From assembly GCA_030537735.1 (NCBI GenBank), contig JAUNVG010000008.1, forward strand, positions 40,198-82,240: a DNA stretch of 42,043 bases, in the 5' to 3' direction. Numbering within the stretch: the stretch's first letter is position 1; each line of letters starts with the position of its first letter. Made by a program: the position numbers and the translations under genes. Below the pieces are notes generated by a model, which was not told the origin of the DNA, ran no database searches, and worked only from the letters and a program-made list of their open reading frames with translations. The DNA comes from Actinomycetaceae bacterium. Lineage in GTDB: Bacteria > Actinomycetota > Actinomycetes > Actinomycetales > Actinomycetaceae. Positions 16,989 through 25,446 of the stretch are shown in pieces.

Positions 16989-17328
16989 CTCTCTAGCCAC
17001 TGGTATTGCTGTTTTACGCTCTCCGTCTTTGGCCTATAGGTCTAGGTTTTGGGTTTGCGACGAGACTCGTCATGGACGGTCTCTGCTGACTGGCAGGGCT
17101 TCTTGCAGGTTGGTCTCGTCGTGACTACCTCCGTGTAGCTAAACATAACCAAGCGTCCATCTGTCGCGCCCCGCCTGTCGTATTTCCGGCAGCCCTGCCA
17201 CCGAGCGAACTCGCCCCGCAGACCAGGCGTAAACGGCAACGAACTCACTTTGCGAACTGGGCTAAATCCCCGTTAACGCCGACCGGCTCGACGAATCCAA
17301 CGAACCCACCGCGCCAACGGGGTAAACC
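16989..17328. other. 340 bases without a convincing gene
   Basis: A 68-codon minus-strand frame (17042-17248) ends in a Cys/Lys-rich stretch but has no recognisable family, so I leave it uncalled. The segment contains CGACGAGAC (17058-17066) and GTCTCGTCG (17113-17121), a perfect 9-bp inverted repeat. The first arm also forms the local palindrome GACGAG-A-CTCGTC (17059-17071). It may be a decayed element or a structured RNA end; I cannot tell which. Confidence 0.35.
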
Positions 17329-18264
17329 TCATGCCGGAGTCAAAGTTAGTAGCGAAGCTTCCGGCCGGCAAGAAAAACGCACCGGAGCATACATGGCGGT
17401 ACCCAGGCCAGCACTAATATGCACTGTGCAGCTGTCCCCACCGAAGCCCCACTGGTGCAGTCCCTTGGCGTAGCGGCGAGGCACATCGCAGTTGGTCACT
17501 AAAGCACCGTAGCCGGGTACACAGAGCTGGCCTCCGTGAGTGTGACCGGCAAAGGCCACGTGCACACCCAATGTGGTGAACTCATTAAGCACCCTTTGGT
17601 AGGGCGCGTGCGTCAACCCCAGACGCAGCACCTCAGGGTTGTCCCACCCGTCAGGCAACGCCGGCATACGGTCGCGTTTAATGTGCGGGTCATCGACCCC
17701 CACCAGGGCCAGGGCAGCGCTATGCCCGGAGCTGGTAGTGATCGAAGTGGTTTCACCTTGGTTAGATAAGTCGATCCACCCACTGTCGATCCACTCCGAC
17801 ACCATCTCGAACCACGGCAGGTCAGGCACATTACGTTTAGGCTGACGCTTCTGCAGGCGCTTAGAAAGGTAGGAAATCCAAGGCTTAGCGCGCGGCGAAT
17901 AATAGTCATTCGACCCCAGCACGAACGCTCCGGGGTAGTCCAACAGGGGCTGGTAGGCTTCCCGCAGCATCGGCAGGGCAGCTTGCGCGCCGAAGTTATC
18001 CCCGGTGGAAACCACGAAGTCGAAATCTTCCTGCGCCAAGTCCCGCACCCACTGAACTAGCCATTCTTGTCCGGGAAATAAATGCAGGTCCGAAATGTGC
18101 AGGATTCGTACCGTGGGGGTCGAGGGCGGCACTGGCACCGGAACGTGGAAGCGACGCAACACGGGGCTGCGGCGTTCAACTTGCGTCCAAGCCGCGGTGG
18201 CGAGGCCAGCTCCTAAAGTGGTGGCCCCTATCCCGGCGGCTACTTTGACAGCTTTACCCACCAT
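17329..18264 (-). CDS. Membrane-anchored metallophosphoesterase
   Basis: 311 residues, with an N-terminal hydrophobic segment and then a calcineurin-like phosphoesterase domain. The metal ligands are visible: D59 and H61 (SDLH), D89 (GDN), N119 (GSND in place of the usual GNHE), a THAP histidine and GHTHGG. It hydrolyses phosphoesters with two metal ions; the substrate is unknown. Its start overlaps the stop of the PBP gene by 11 bp, so the two form an operon. The same pairing, a metallophosphoesterase after ponA2, is found in mycobacteria (Rv3682-Rv3683). Confidence 0.93.
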   Translation of the reverse strand: MVGKAVKVAAGIGATTLGAGLATAAWTQVERRSPVLRRFHVPVPVPPSTPTVRILHISDLHLFPGQEWLVQWVRDLAQEDFDFVVSTGDNFGAQAALPMLREAYQPLLDYPGAFVLGSNDYYSPRAKPWISYLSKRLQKRQPKRNVPDLPWFEMVSEWIDSGWIDLSNQGETTSITTSSGHSAALALVGVDDPHIKRDRMPALPDGWDNPEVLRLGLTHAPYQRVLNEFTTLGVHVAFAGHTHGGQLCVPGYGALVTNCDVPRRYAKGLHQWGFGGDSCTVHISAGLGTAMYAPVRFSCRPEASLLTLTPA

Positions 18265-20401
18265 TGTTGGTCTTCTTCGACTTATTCTCCTTCTTCGGCC
18301 TATCTACCTGCCGCGGTGGCGGTGGCGGGGCACCCAAGTCGCCTTCTTGGAACTCTTGGACTTCCATGCTCTCAACAGCTTGTTGCATGTATTCCTGCCA
18401 CAGGGGGGCAGCCAGGGTACCGCCGTAAACGTAGCTACGGTAGATGCCGTTAATCTCCTGGTGGTTCATGGACTTAGAGGAGTTCTTCGCGTATCCAGTC
18501 CACACCGCGGTCACCATCTGCGGGGTTCCACCCACCAGCCAGGCGTTGGCACTGTCATCGCTGGTACCGGTCTTGGCGATGATGGGCCGACCAATGTGGC
18601 TGCTGTAGTAGTTGCCCGAAGAAGCACTGCGGCGCAGTACGGCGGTGACCTTACTGGCAGCTTCAGTGTCAACCGCGTTAGAGCACTGCGGTTCGAAAGT
18701 GGCCAGGGGGTTGCCGTCGCGATCTAGAACTTCGGTTACAGCCATGGGGGCGCAAACCTTACCGGGCTGAGCGAATGCTCCGTAGGCTCCCGCCATCGCC
18801 AGGGGAGTGGCTTCGGCGGAGATAATGTTTGCCGGGATCGGGTCAATGGCTTCCCCGTCGGGTTTAGTTATCCCCATGGCTTTCATGCCGTCAAAAATGG
18901 AGCACAGTTCCAGTTTGGTTCCCATGTGGGCGAAGGCGCGGTTAACTGAAAGTTCGGTAGCTTGCAGCGCATTATAGGTGCCGCGTTTACCGCCGACGTC
19001 GGTGACGTCCCAAACGCGAGTGTTGTACTCGGGGGCGCAAGTGTTCCACTCTTCCGGGTAGAACTGGGTGGAGTGGTTCGCCACCCGCTCCCAGGCGGTG
19101 TGCCCTTCGCGGAACCATTCAAGCAAGGTGAAAGGCTTCAAAGTGGATCCGGCGGGGAACCCGTTGCCACCACCATGAGCGGTGTCGGCAGCGTAGGAGT
19201 TCTGGGTGTCGTTAGGAGTATCCTCCGTCGGTAGCCCGTAGTTGGTGTTTTGCGCCATCGCCAGGATGTGACCGTTATTCGGGTCGCGCGATACCACGAC
19301 CGCGTTCACCCCGGACGGGTCGTTGATCGGAATGTGGTTTTGAATCGCGGCAACCGCCTTGTTCTGCTTATCCCAATCCAAAGTGGTGTTAATGGTCAGC
19401 CCTCCGCGCAGCAGTTTTTGCTGGCGTTCTGTACGGTCCTTGCCGAAGGCTTCCGAAGAGAGCAGCTCTTCGCGCACGTAGTCGCAAAAATAGGCGGCAC
19501 TACCTGCCCCCGCGCACCCTTGGGTGGCGTTGGAGGGGCTGAGTGAGTCAGCGATCGGAACTTCCAGGGCTTGGTCGTATTCTTCCTGCGTGATGCGTTC
19601 TTCCGCGAGCATGGTTTGAAGCACCGTGTCACGCCGATTCTGAGCTTCCTCGGGGGCGGTGAGGGGGTCGTATTCCGTGGGGGACTTAACGATGCCGGCC
19701 AGTAACGCAGCTTGCGGCAGGTCTAGGTCTTTGGCGTGTTTGGAAAAGTACTTCAAAGAGGCAGCTTCCGCCCCGTAAACGTTGGGTCCGAAAGGTGCGA
19801 TATTTAAGTAGCCGGCAAGGATGTCTTCCTTGGACATTTTTTGTTCCAGGGCGAGGGCGAAACGCGCCTCCCGTAGTTTACGCGGGACGGTTTGTTCGAC
19901 GGCTGAGTCGATAATGTCCTGGTCGCCCTTTTGGATGCCGGATTCCAAAATAGTGTTCTTAATGAACTGCTGGGTCAGGGTTGAAGCACCTTGGGTGGAG
20001 CGTCCAGCTAAGTTGTTAATGGCGGCCCGCCCCATGCCTTCGGGGTCGATCCCCTTGTGTTCGTAAAAGCGTCGGTCCTCGATGGAGACGATGGCGTCAC
20101 GCAAAAACGGTGACATGTCGTCCAAGGAAACGATGATGCGGTTTTCGGCGTAGAACTGGGCTATGTTCTTTCCGTTAACGTCCTTAATGACGGACACTTC
20201 TGACGGTGGCAGGATGTCGAACTCGGTGGGGAGTGTCTCGAATACACGCGGGCCGGCTTTGGCGATGATTCCAGCGCCCCCGGCAGCTGGGATCGCTAGG
20301 CCGGCAAGGAGAACTCCAAGCAGCATAGACGAAAGGAGGAAAGTTCCCATGAGGGTGAAGAACTGCCCCTTGCGTACGTAGCGGTATTTAGGACTCGGCA
20401 T
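18254..20401 (-). CDS. Bifunctional class A penicillin-binding protein (PonA2-like)
   Basis: 715 residues. It has an N-terminal membrane anchor (about 14-46), then a glycosyltransferase-51 domain with EDRRFYEHKG (108-117) and the QGASTLTQQFIKN motif (137-149). The transpeptidase domain has S419-T-L-K422, S485-V-N487 and K610-T-G-T613. A proline-rich, then Lys-rich tail (about 692-715) follows. It polymerises and cross-links peptidoglycan outside the membrane. No PASTA domain is present at the C terminus, unlike mycobacterial PonA2. It leads a two-gene operon with the metallophosphoesterase and is divergent from whiB. Confidence 0.95.
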   Translation of the reverse strand: MPSPKYRYVRKGQFFTLMGTFLLSSMLLGVLLAGLAIPAAGGAGIIAKAGPRVFETLPTEFDILPPSEVSVIKDVNGKNIAQFYAENRIIVSLDDMSPFLRDAIVSIEDRRFYEHKGIDPEGMGRAAINNLAGRSTQGASTLTQQFIKNTILESGIQKGDQDIIDSAVEQTVPRKLREARFALALEQKMSKEDILAGYLNIAPFGPNVYGAEAASLKYFSKHAKDLDLPQAALLAGIVKSPTEYDPLTAPEEAQNRRDTVLQTMLAEERITQEEYDQALEVPIADSLSPSNATQGCAGAGSAAYFCDYVREELLSSEAFGKDRTERQQKLLRGGLTINTTLDWDKQNKAVAAIQNHIPINDPSGVNAVVVSRDPNNGHILAMAQNTNYGLPTEDTPNDTQNSYAADTAHGGGNGFPAGSTLKPFTLLEWFREGHTAWERVANHSTQFYPEEWNTCAPEYNTRVWDVTDVGGKRGTYNALQATELSVNRAFAHMGTKLELCSIFDGMKAMGITKPDGEAIDPIPANIISAEATPLAMAGAYGAFAQPGKVCAPMAVTEVLDRDGNPLATFEPQCSNAVDTEAASKVTAVLRRSASSGNYYSSHIGRPIIAKTGTSDDSANAWLVGGTPQMVTAVWTGYAKNSSKSMNHQEINGIYRSYVYGGTLAAPLWQEYMQQAVESMEVQEFQEGDLGAPPPPPRQVDRPKKENKSKKTNNGG

Positions 20402-20505
20402 GGTACCAGCCTACGCTGTAAGGGTGGGTTTTTGCACCCACGGCTCGGTGTTAAAATAAATATCTGTCAGGGAGGCTAAATGGTGATTTGCTCTTTAGCT
20501 GAAAC

Positions 20506-20521
20506 TGTGTGTATGGTCACA
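20506..20521. promoter_or_regulatory. Candidate Crp/GlxR binding site upstream of whiB
   Basis: TGTGTGTATGGTCACA matches the ends of the CRP/GlxR consensus TGTGANNNNNNTCACA with one mismatch in the conserved half-site positions. It lies about 45 bp upstream of the whiB start, and a Crp/GlxR gene is only about 0.8 kb away. Binding is inferred. Confidence 0.5.
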
Positions 20522-20565
20522 TTAGAACGGGTTGATGTTCAACTCGCTTAAACAATGGGGTGAAA

Positions 20566-20907
20566 ATGACCTACGAATATGCCGACGAAGACCAAAGTTG
20601 GGCCGCTAAGGCGCTGTGCGCTTCAGAGCCAGCGGATGCGCTTTTCGTACAAGGTGCCGCCCAACGGCAGGTTCGTTCCCGATGCCTAGCCTGCGAGGTG
20701 CGACTGGAGTGCCTAGCAGACGCCTTACAGTCCGAAGCTAACTTCGGTGTTTGGGGTGGCTTGACGGAACGGGAAAGACGCGCCATGCTCCGCCACTACA
20801 CGAATATTACGGACTGGCTCACGTGGCTGCGTGAATCAGACGACCCACTGGCGGAAGAACTGCGAACCCCGAAGGTTCCGCGCGTCCTCGCCCGGGTGCG
20901 TGCCTGA
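20566..20907 (+). CDS. WhiB-family iron-sulfur regulator
   Basis: 113 residues from ATG 20566; an in-frame GTG at 20560 is an alternative. The four cluster-binding cysteines are C18, C40, C43 and C49, followed by the family's GVWGG turn (61-65) and the basic RERRAM segment. WhiB proteins bind a [4Fe-4S] cluster and act with sigma factors in redox and cell-wall control. The position between ponA2-like and crp genes matches mycobacterial whiB4, but I do not assign a number. A candidate Crp site lies upstream. Confidence 0.93.
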   Translation: MTYEYADEDQSWAAKALCASEPADALFVQGAAQRQVRSRCLACEVRLECLADALQSEANFGVWGGLTERERRAMLRHYTNITDWLTWLRESDDPLAEELRTPKVPRVLARVRA

Positions 20908-20972
20908 CACTCAACCCCCAACCCACTGCGCTGGGAGTGGAGAGTCAGCGCGACACCACCCAAAGATAAGTA

Positions 20973-21000
20973 GGCCGGCCAGGTTAAAACTGGTCGGCCT
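20973..21000 (+). terminator. Terminator-like hairpin after whiB
   Basis: GGCCGGCCAG (20973-20982) pairs with CTGGTCGGCC (20990-20999), including one G-T pair, with a GTTAAAA loop. Only TT follows, so it is a weak terminator between whiB and the small downstream gene. Confidence 0.5.
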
Positions 21001-21027
21001 TAAGGTTTCCAAGTTAGGATCGTAACC

Positions 21028-21186
21028 ATGCAGAAATGGGAATACGCAACCGTACCGTTGTTGATTCACGCCACCAAGGCGATTCTTGACCAGTGGGGAG
21101 CAGACGGCTGGGAACTGGTGCAGGTGATCCCCGCACCTAATAACGCGGAGAGCCTAGTCGCCTACATGAAACGCCCCCTACAGTAG
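21028..21186 (+). CDS. Conserved actinobacterial micro-protein (DUF4177-like)
   Basis: 52 residues, starting MQKWEYATVPLL and containing DGWELVQV before a C-terminal AYMKRP. This matches the short actinobacterial protein found near whiB4/crp in mycobacteria (Rv3678A type, DUF4177-like). Its function is unknown. It has its own ATG, and a plausible hairpin follows the stop. Its size makes it easy to miss, but the motif and position support it. Confidence 0.85.
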   Translation: MQKWEYATVPLLIHATKAILDQWGADGWELVQVIPAPNNAESLVAYMKRPLQ

Positions 21187-21206
21187 CCTCACGCAGGTGA
21201 ACTAAA

Positions 21207-21235
21207 CCGGGGTTCCGACTGAATCGGAACCCCGG
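21207..21235. terminator. Bidirectional terminator between the micro-protein and crp
   Basis: CCGGGGTTCCGA (21207-21218) and TCGGAACCCCGG (21224-21235) form a perfect 12-bp stem with a 5-nt loop between convergent genes. On the minus strand TTTAG follows, which suits the crp transcript best. Confidence 0.7.
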
Positions 21236-21289
21236 ATATTGTGGACCAAAATTACTGACCGCTCGGGGTGGTCAGTGGCCGCCAGTGAA

Positions 21290-21973
21290 CTAGCGGGCGC
21301 GACGGGCCAGGCGATCCAAGTCCAGTAGCGTCACCGCGCGACCTTCCAACTGGATCCAACCGCGAGAGACGAAATCGGCCAGTGACTTATTCACCGTTTC
21401 ACGCGAAGCGCCAACTAGCTGCGCCAGTTCCTCCTGGGTTAGGTCGTGTGGGACGTGAACGCCCTCGTCGGTGACGGAACCGAAACGATCCGCCAGATCC
21501 AACAGGGCCTTAGCCACGCGGCCGGGAACGTCGGAGAACACCAGGTCAGCTAGCGACTCATTGGTGCGACGCAGGCGGCGAGCCAGCGCCCGCAGCATGT
21601 GCTTACTCATGGTCGGGTTGGTGTCTAGAATACCCACCAGGTCGGCGTGGTCGAGGTGTAGCAAAGTCACCGGAGAAACCGCGGTAGCGGTGGTGGAGCG
21701 CGGACCCGGATCGAACAGGGTCAGTTCCCCGATGATTTCGCCAGGACCAAGCACAGCCAGCAGGTTTTCACGCCCGTCTAAAGAAGCGTGCCCAAGCTTG
21801 ACCTTGCCTTCAGTGATGATGAAAAGCCGGTTACCCGGGTCGCCCTCGTTGAAGAGTACTTCACCGCGACGCAAAGTAGTCTGCCCCATCTTTGCCCGCA
21901 GTGAACGCTGTTGTTCCTCATCCAAGCCCTCGAACAGGGGCACTTGGCTTATGTAGTTGCCTTCCACGGTCAC
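21290..21973 (-). CDS. Crp/Fnr-family regulator (GlxR/Crp type)
   Basis: 227 residues: an N-terminal cyclic-nucleotide-binding barrel with the phosphate-binding cassette GEIIGELTLFDPGPRSTTA (78-96), a long dimer helix (about 115-145) and a C-terminal winged helix with the recognition region EELAQLVGASRETVNK (181-196). Similarity and position next to nth match mycobacterial Crp (Rv3676) and corynebacterial GlxR, a cAMP-responsive global regulator. It is divergent from nth. A TCACA/TGTGA inverted repeat in the shared promoter region may allow autoregulation. Confidence 0.95.
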   Translation of the reverse strand: MTVEGNYISQVPLFEGLDEEQQRSLRAKMGQTTLRRGEVLFNEGDPGNRLFIITEGKVKLGHASLDGRENLLAVLGPGEIIGELTLFDPGPRSTTATAVSPVTLLHLDHADLVGILDTNPTMSKHMLRALARRLRRTNESLADLVFSDVPGRVAKALLDLADRFGSVTDEGVHVPHDLTQEELAQLVGASRETVNKSLADFVSRGWIQLEGRAVTLLDLDRLARRAR

Positions 21974-22044
21974 CTTCTATCTCCGCTCGCACGAGCGGCT
22001 TACTGTTTCCGATCGTGTGAAATGAACTGTTCAACTATAGCCTA

Positions 22045-22065
22045 GTCACAAGCGATGCGTGTGAC
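22045..22065. promoter_or_regulatory. Inverted repeat in the crp-nth divergent promoter
   Basis: GTCACA (22045-22050) and TGTGAC (22060-22065) form a perfect 6-bp inverted repeat with a 9-nt centre. It is close to a minus-strand -10 candidate, TATAGT (complement at 22033-22038). The half-sites are Crp-like but in reversed order (TCACA before TGTGA), so it is not a canonical Crp site. An operator function is inferred. Confidence 0.4.
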
Positions 22066-22159
22066 CACTCTCACCAGCTTATAGGTTTTCGGGCGCTCGC
22101 GTGCCGTGCGCGCGCAAAACTTAGTAAATTGCGACATAGAATCGCGTGAAGGAGGAACA

Positions 22160-22834
22160 GTGGCAACCCGGAGTGGTGCGTGTGGGAGTGAAGTTGGGGA
22201 GCGGGGAGTGTCTGAAGCGGAAAAAGTCGCTAAAAGGCTAGCGAAACTCTACCCTGATGCCCACTGCGCGTTGGATTACTCCAACGCCTTTGAGCTACTC
22301 GTAGCCACGGTTTTGTCCGCACAAACCACTGATGAGCGGGTAAATACCATTACCCCCACACTATTTTCCAAGTGCCCCACCCCCGAGGCACTAGCTGAAA
22401 CCAGCCCCGATGAACTAAGTGAAATCGTCAAACCACTCGGCTTCCACCGCCGCCGCGGAAAACAACTGCAAGCCCTGGGGGAACAACTTGAAACTAGCTT
22501 CCGCGGACAAGTGCCAAGTCGGCGCGAAGACCTGGAGCAGTTACCCGGCGTGGGACGCAAAACCGCGCACGTCGTCCTCGGCAATGCCTTTGGAAAACGC
22601 GCCATCACCGTAGATACCCACGTTGGGCGCTTAGCTAGGCGACTGGGGTGGAGCCGGGAAACTAAACCACTGGCGGTGGAAAAAGACATCGCAGCGCTGC
22701 TGCCCGATGAGGACTGGACACTGCTGTGCCACCGTTTGATTGAACACGGGCGGAAAGTTTGCCACAGCAAACGCCCCCAATGCGGCAGCTGCCAGCTAGC
22801 TGAACTCTGCCCCAGCGCCGGAACCCTTACCTAG
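22160..22834 (+). CDS. nth: Endonuclease III
   Basis: 224 residues from GTG 22160, chosen because GGAGG lies 4-5 bases upstream (22151-22155). An upstream GTG at 22106 has no ribosome binding site. The helix-hairpin-helix LPGVGRKTA (128-136) carries the catalytic Lys (K134), D152 is the catalytic Asp, and C201-x6-C-x2-C-x5-C217 binds the [4Fe-4S] cluster. It removes oxidised pyrimidines and cuts the abasic site in base-excision repair. It is monocistronic here. Confidence 0.96.
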   Translation: MATRSGACGSEVGERGVSEAEKVAKRLAKLYPDAHCALDYSNAFELLVATVLSAQTTDERVNTITPTLFSKCPTPEALAETSPDELSEIVKPLGFHRRRGKQLQALGEQLETSFRGQVPSRREDLEQLPGVGRKTAHVVLGNAFGKRAITVDTHVGRLARRLGWSRETKPLAVEKDIAALLPDEDWTLLCHRLIEHGRKVCHSKRPQCGSCQLAELCPSAGTLT

Positions 22835-22913
22835 AAGATAGTTGTTTAACCTGCCCAACTGCGGGAGGTGAAGACTGGCTCGCTGCCCTGAAAGGACGCG
22901 GCGGCAAATACGT

Positions 22914-22948
22914 AAAAAGGTGCCCCGACCGTTTTCAGTCGGGGCACC
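22914..22948 (-). terminator. Rho-independent terminator of the 403-residue membrane-protein gene
   Basis: GGTGCCCCGAC (22919-22929) and GTCGGGGCACC (22938-22948) form a perfect 11-bp stem with an 8-nt loop. On the minus strand TTTTT (22918-22914) follows directly, a classic intrinsic terminator. Confidence 0.85.
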
Positions 22949-23023
22949 AACCAGGAAGGTATAGGGTCGGAGTCCGCGTGGCGACACCAAGGTGTCGGCC
23001 GTGCCTACTCCTGAGTTAGGGAA

Positions 23024-24235
23024 CTAGCGGCGCTTACGCTTAGAAGTGAAAGTACCCGGCGCCAGGCGTTCAATCTGGGCGCGCACCTCCGCCTCACGGC
23101 GGCCGTCACGGCGCGCCAAAATCGCTAGTATGCCCAAAGTGAACAGCGCGATCCCAGCGAGCAGCAGGACACCGGTGGAGCCAGTCCACTCCACGTGGTG
23201 ATCCACGTTGCCGCCAAACGCGTTCCAAGAAGTCAACCAATCCTGGGCGGGTGCGATGAAGTCCTTAACCATGTTCGGAACCGCTAAGAACACCGCGCCA
23301 CCAGCCATTAGCACGAATCCCCAAACCAAAGCACCCAGGGAAGAACGCACCAAGAACGCCAAAATCACGATGAGCAAAACCGCTCCGCCGGCAAACTCAA
23401 GCAAAGCCGCAGGATTAATGACACCGGTCTGCCACGGGTTGTTCGCAGCTAAAGTCAAACGCGCTGCCGCATCCGCCAGCAGATACCAAGTCACAGGGAC
23501 CAAAAGTAAAGTCAAGAAGAAAGACCACAGGCGCGCTCCCGCACGCGAAGGCAGGTCCGGAATCACACTGGATTCTTCAAACAACGCCTGGTCCGCATCG
23601 GAGTGGATTCCCGCCTGGGGATCTTCCAACGGCTTCCACACGCTACCAGCAGCCGGAGCCACAGTCGTTTCATCTTCTACCGGTTCGGAAGCAAACAAAG
23701 ACTGCCGCTGAACCACAGTGGGCTCATCTTCCTCTTCCTCTGGTTGCCGTGGCTGCAAACGAGTCAGGTCATACTCGGGACGTTCTGGACGTTCCTGCTC
23801 GGGAAGCTGGCGACGCGCCAACACGTCCACCGGGGCATCCGGATCGCTCTCTACCGCATCGTCAGTCAACATCGGGTAGGCAACCGGTACGTCCTCGTCA
23901 TCATCGTCACTATCAGCGGACGAAGCGCTATCGGCAAACACCTGGAAGGCAAACTCATCCTCAGGCATTTCGTGGGGAATAGCCGAAGGGTCAAGGTCGA
24001 CCGACGGTTCTGGCTCCGTGCCAACAATGTCAGCGGAATCATCACTGTAGTTCCCCGCCGGCTCAATGCGCAAAGCACTATCAGTACCCGCAGGTTCGGG
24101 CACGTCCACAGGTGAATCCGGCGTGGGGTCTAACAAGTCAGGGTGAACCTCAGACCGCTCACGGTCGTTATGCAAAAGCCATTCAGGTTCGTTGGTAGTG
24201 GGCTCGTCTTGCGAGCGTGAAGTAGGGTCAGACAT
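23024..24235 (-). CDS. Membrane protein with long acidic N-terminal region
   Basis: 403 residues, not recognised. Residues 1 to about 225 are hydrophilic, strongly acidic and probably disordered: rich in Asp, Glu, Ser and Pro, with runs such as DSDDDDED and EEEED. Four membrane helices follow (about 232-255, 278-298, 302-320 and 352-372), then a basic C-terminal tail ending KRKRR. The layout resembles actinobacterial envelope proteins with a cytosolic acidic arm, but no function can be assigned. It has its own strong terminator. Its neighbour on the same strand is another membrane protein of unknown role. Confidence 0.8.
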   Translation of the reverse strand: MSDPTSRSQDEPTTNEPEWLLHNDRERSEVHPDLLDPTPDSPVDVPEPAGTDSALRIEPAGNYSDDSADIVGTEPEPSVDLDPSAIPHEMPEDEFAFQVFADSASSADSDDDDEDVPVAYPMLTDDAVESDPDAPVDVLARRQLPEQERPERPEYDLTRLQPRQPEEEEDEPTVVQRQSLFASEPVEDETTVAPAAGSVWKPLEDPQAGIHSDADQALFEESSVIPDLPSRAGARLWSFFLTLLLVPVTWYLLADAAARLTLAANNPWQTGVINPAALLEFAGGAVLLIVILAFLVRSSLGALVWGFVLMAGGAVFLAVPNMVKDFIAPAQDWLTSWNAFGGNVDHHVEWTGSTGVLLLAGIALFTLGILAILARRDGRREAEVRAQIERLAPGTFTSKRKRR

Positions 24236-24366
24236 GAAAACCTCCTGGTTAGAACAACTCCACGCTATCGGTAATGGCGAAGAATGTGTTTAAGGCGTGC
24301 CGTTTGCCAGACGAATTTTACCGGCTTAAACACCATATAACCGCGCCCACGCCGCTGCCACCGAAG

Positions 24367-25317
24367 TTAAAAGGCGCCGGAATCGTCCTCATGTTTCGAC
24401 AGAACTAACAGCACGTGGGTGGTGGCCGCCACCACCGCGCCCACCGCGCCCACCACCGGCAACGCGAAAGACAAAGCCACTAAAGGCTCGTTCTCAGGGG
24501 TGGGCATCAACTCCGCAGAGGTCACGATTAAAGGAATCACAACCAGGCCCGGAAGCAGCAGCACAGCCCACGCACCCACCTGCACCGACACCACTGAAAA
24601 ACCAGCCAACCAAGTTAGGACGAACAGCGCTGCCGCCGCAAGCAACACCACCAAAGTGGACTCGGTACTGGTGTTTAGATACAAGTCGGGGCGATGCAGG
24701 ATAAGAGGCTCAGACGTCCTCGGCGCGATAGAAAGAATCAAAGCCGCAATGACGGAGGCGATTAAAACACACAGGATGGTCAGCGGCCAAGCGCGTTTTT
24801 CGGTGCTGATCTGCGACGAATGCGGGTCTTGGTCTGCGCTGGGGGTGGGCGCTACGGGGGGTTCTTGTGAAGCTAGGCGGCGGACTCGGCGGGTGGCGAT
24901 TCCCGCGCCCAAGGCGATCACGAATACCAAAAGGGGCAGTCGGCACCAGAACAGTAACTCGTCCCCTTCAGCTAGGGGAGGCAGGGGGATGGCTGTGAAA
25001 CGAACCGTGAGGAACAGGTAGAACGCCCCGCTCCAACCGGCCAGCGTGAAGAAGCCGGTACTTGACCACCGCGCTGTTTGGGAAATGATCAGTAGCCCCA
25101 CTGTTGCCAGGAGCATCCCTAACTGTCCGCCGGGGGAGCCCAGGGGGAGCCCGGTGGCGGCCACACTCTGTTGGCTGATTACTGAAACGAATAGTAGCCA
25201 CAGGGTTATAGGCGACAGCACGAACGCCAGGATGAAGGCGGTGCGTCTGCCGACCACGTCTGTTTCAGAGGTGGTCGAGGGCGGGACATTGCGGGCGCCA
25301 GGAGGGGGAAGTGCCAT
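24367..25317 (-). CDS. Polytopic membrane protein of unknown function
   Basis: 316 residues with about eight hydrophobic helices, a Pro/Gln-rich cytosolic loop (about 150-172) and no recognisable catalytic motif. It precedes the 403-residue membrane protein on the same strand with a 131-bp gap, so it could be in the same transcript. A perfect 16-bp inverted repeat lies in its divergent promoter region. Function unknown. Confidence 0.75.
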   Translation of the reverse strand: MALPPPGARNVPPSTTSETDVVGRRTAFILAFVLSPITLWLLFVSVISQQSVAATGLPLGSPGGQLGMLLATVGLLIISQTARWSSTGFFTLAGWSGAFYLFLTVRFTAIPLPPLAEGDELLFWCRLPLLVFVIALGAGIATRRVRRLASQEPPVAPTPSADQDPHSSQISTEKRAWPLTILCVLIASVIAALILSIAPRTSEPLILHRPDLYLNTSTESTLVVLLAAAALFVLTWLAGFSVVSVQVGAWAVLLLPGLVVIPLIVTSAELMPTPENEPLVALSFALPVVGAVGAVVAATTHVLLVLSKHEDDSGAF

Positions 25318-25346
25318 GAATACTACTGTACGCGCACCCGCCCTCC

Positions 25347-25414
25347 CCCAGGCACGTCAACGGTGAGGTTCGCTGTGTTCGCGGGGGCTGTTTTGCGTCG
25401 TTGACGTGCCTGGG
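25347..25414. promoter_or_regulatory. Perfect 16-bp inverted repeat in a divergent promoter region
   Basis: CCCAGGCACGTCAACG (25347-25362) and CGTTGACGTGCCTGGG (25399-25414) are exact reverse complements separated by 36 bases. They lie midway between the divergent starts of the membrane protein (25317) and the Fic-like protein (25447). It may be an operator for a dimeric regulator binding two sites, or a structured leader. No U-tract is present. Confidence 0.6.
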
Positions 25415-25446
25415 TGATTGGGGGTAGGGGGCATTAAAGTGAGGGT

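Noticed and set aside
17042..17248. 68-codon minus-strand open frame
   Set aside because: No family motif, no clear ribosome binding site and an odd Cys/Lys-rich end; kept only as part of an unassigned region.
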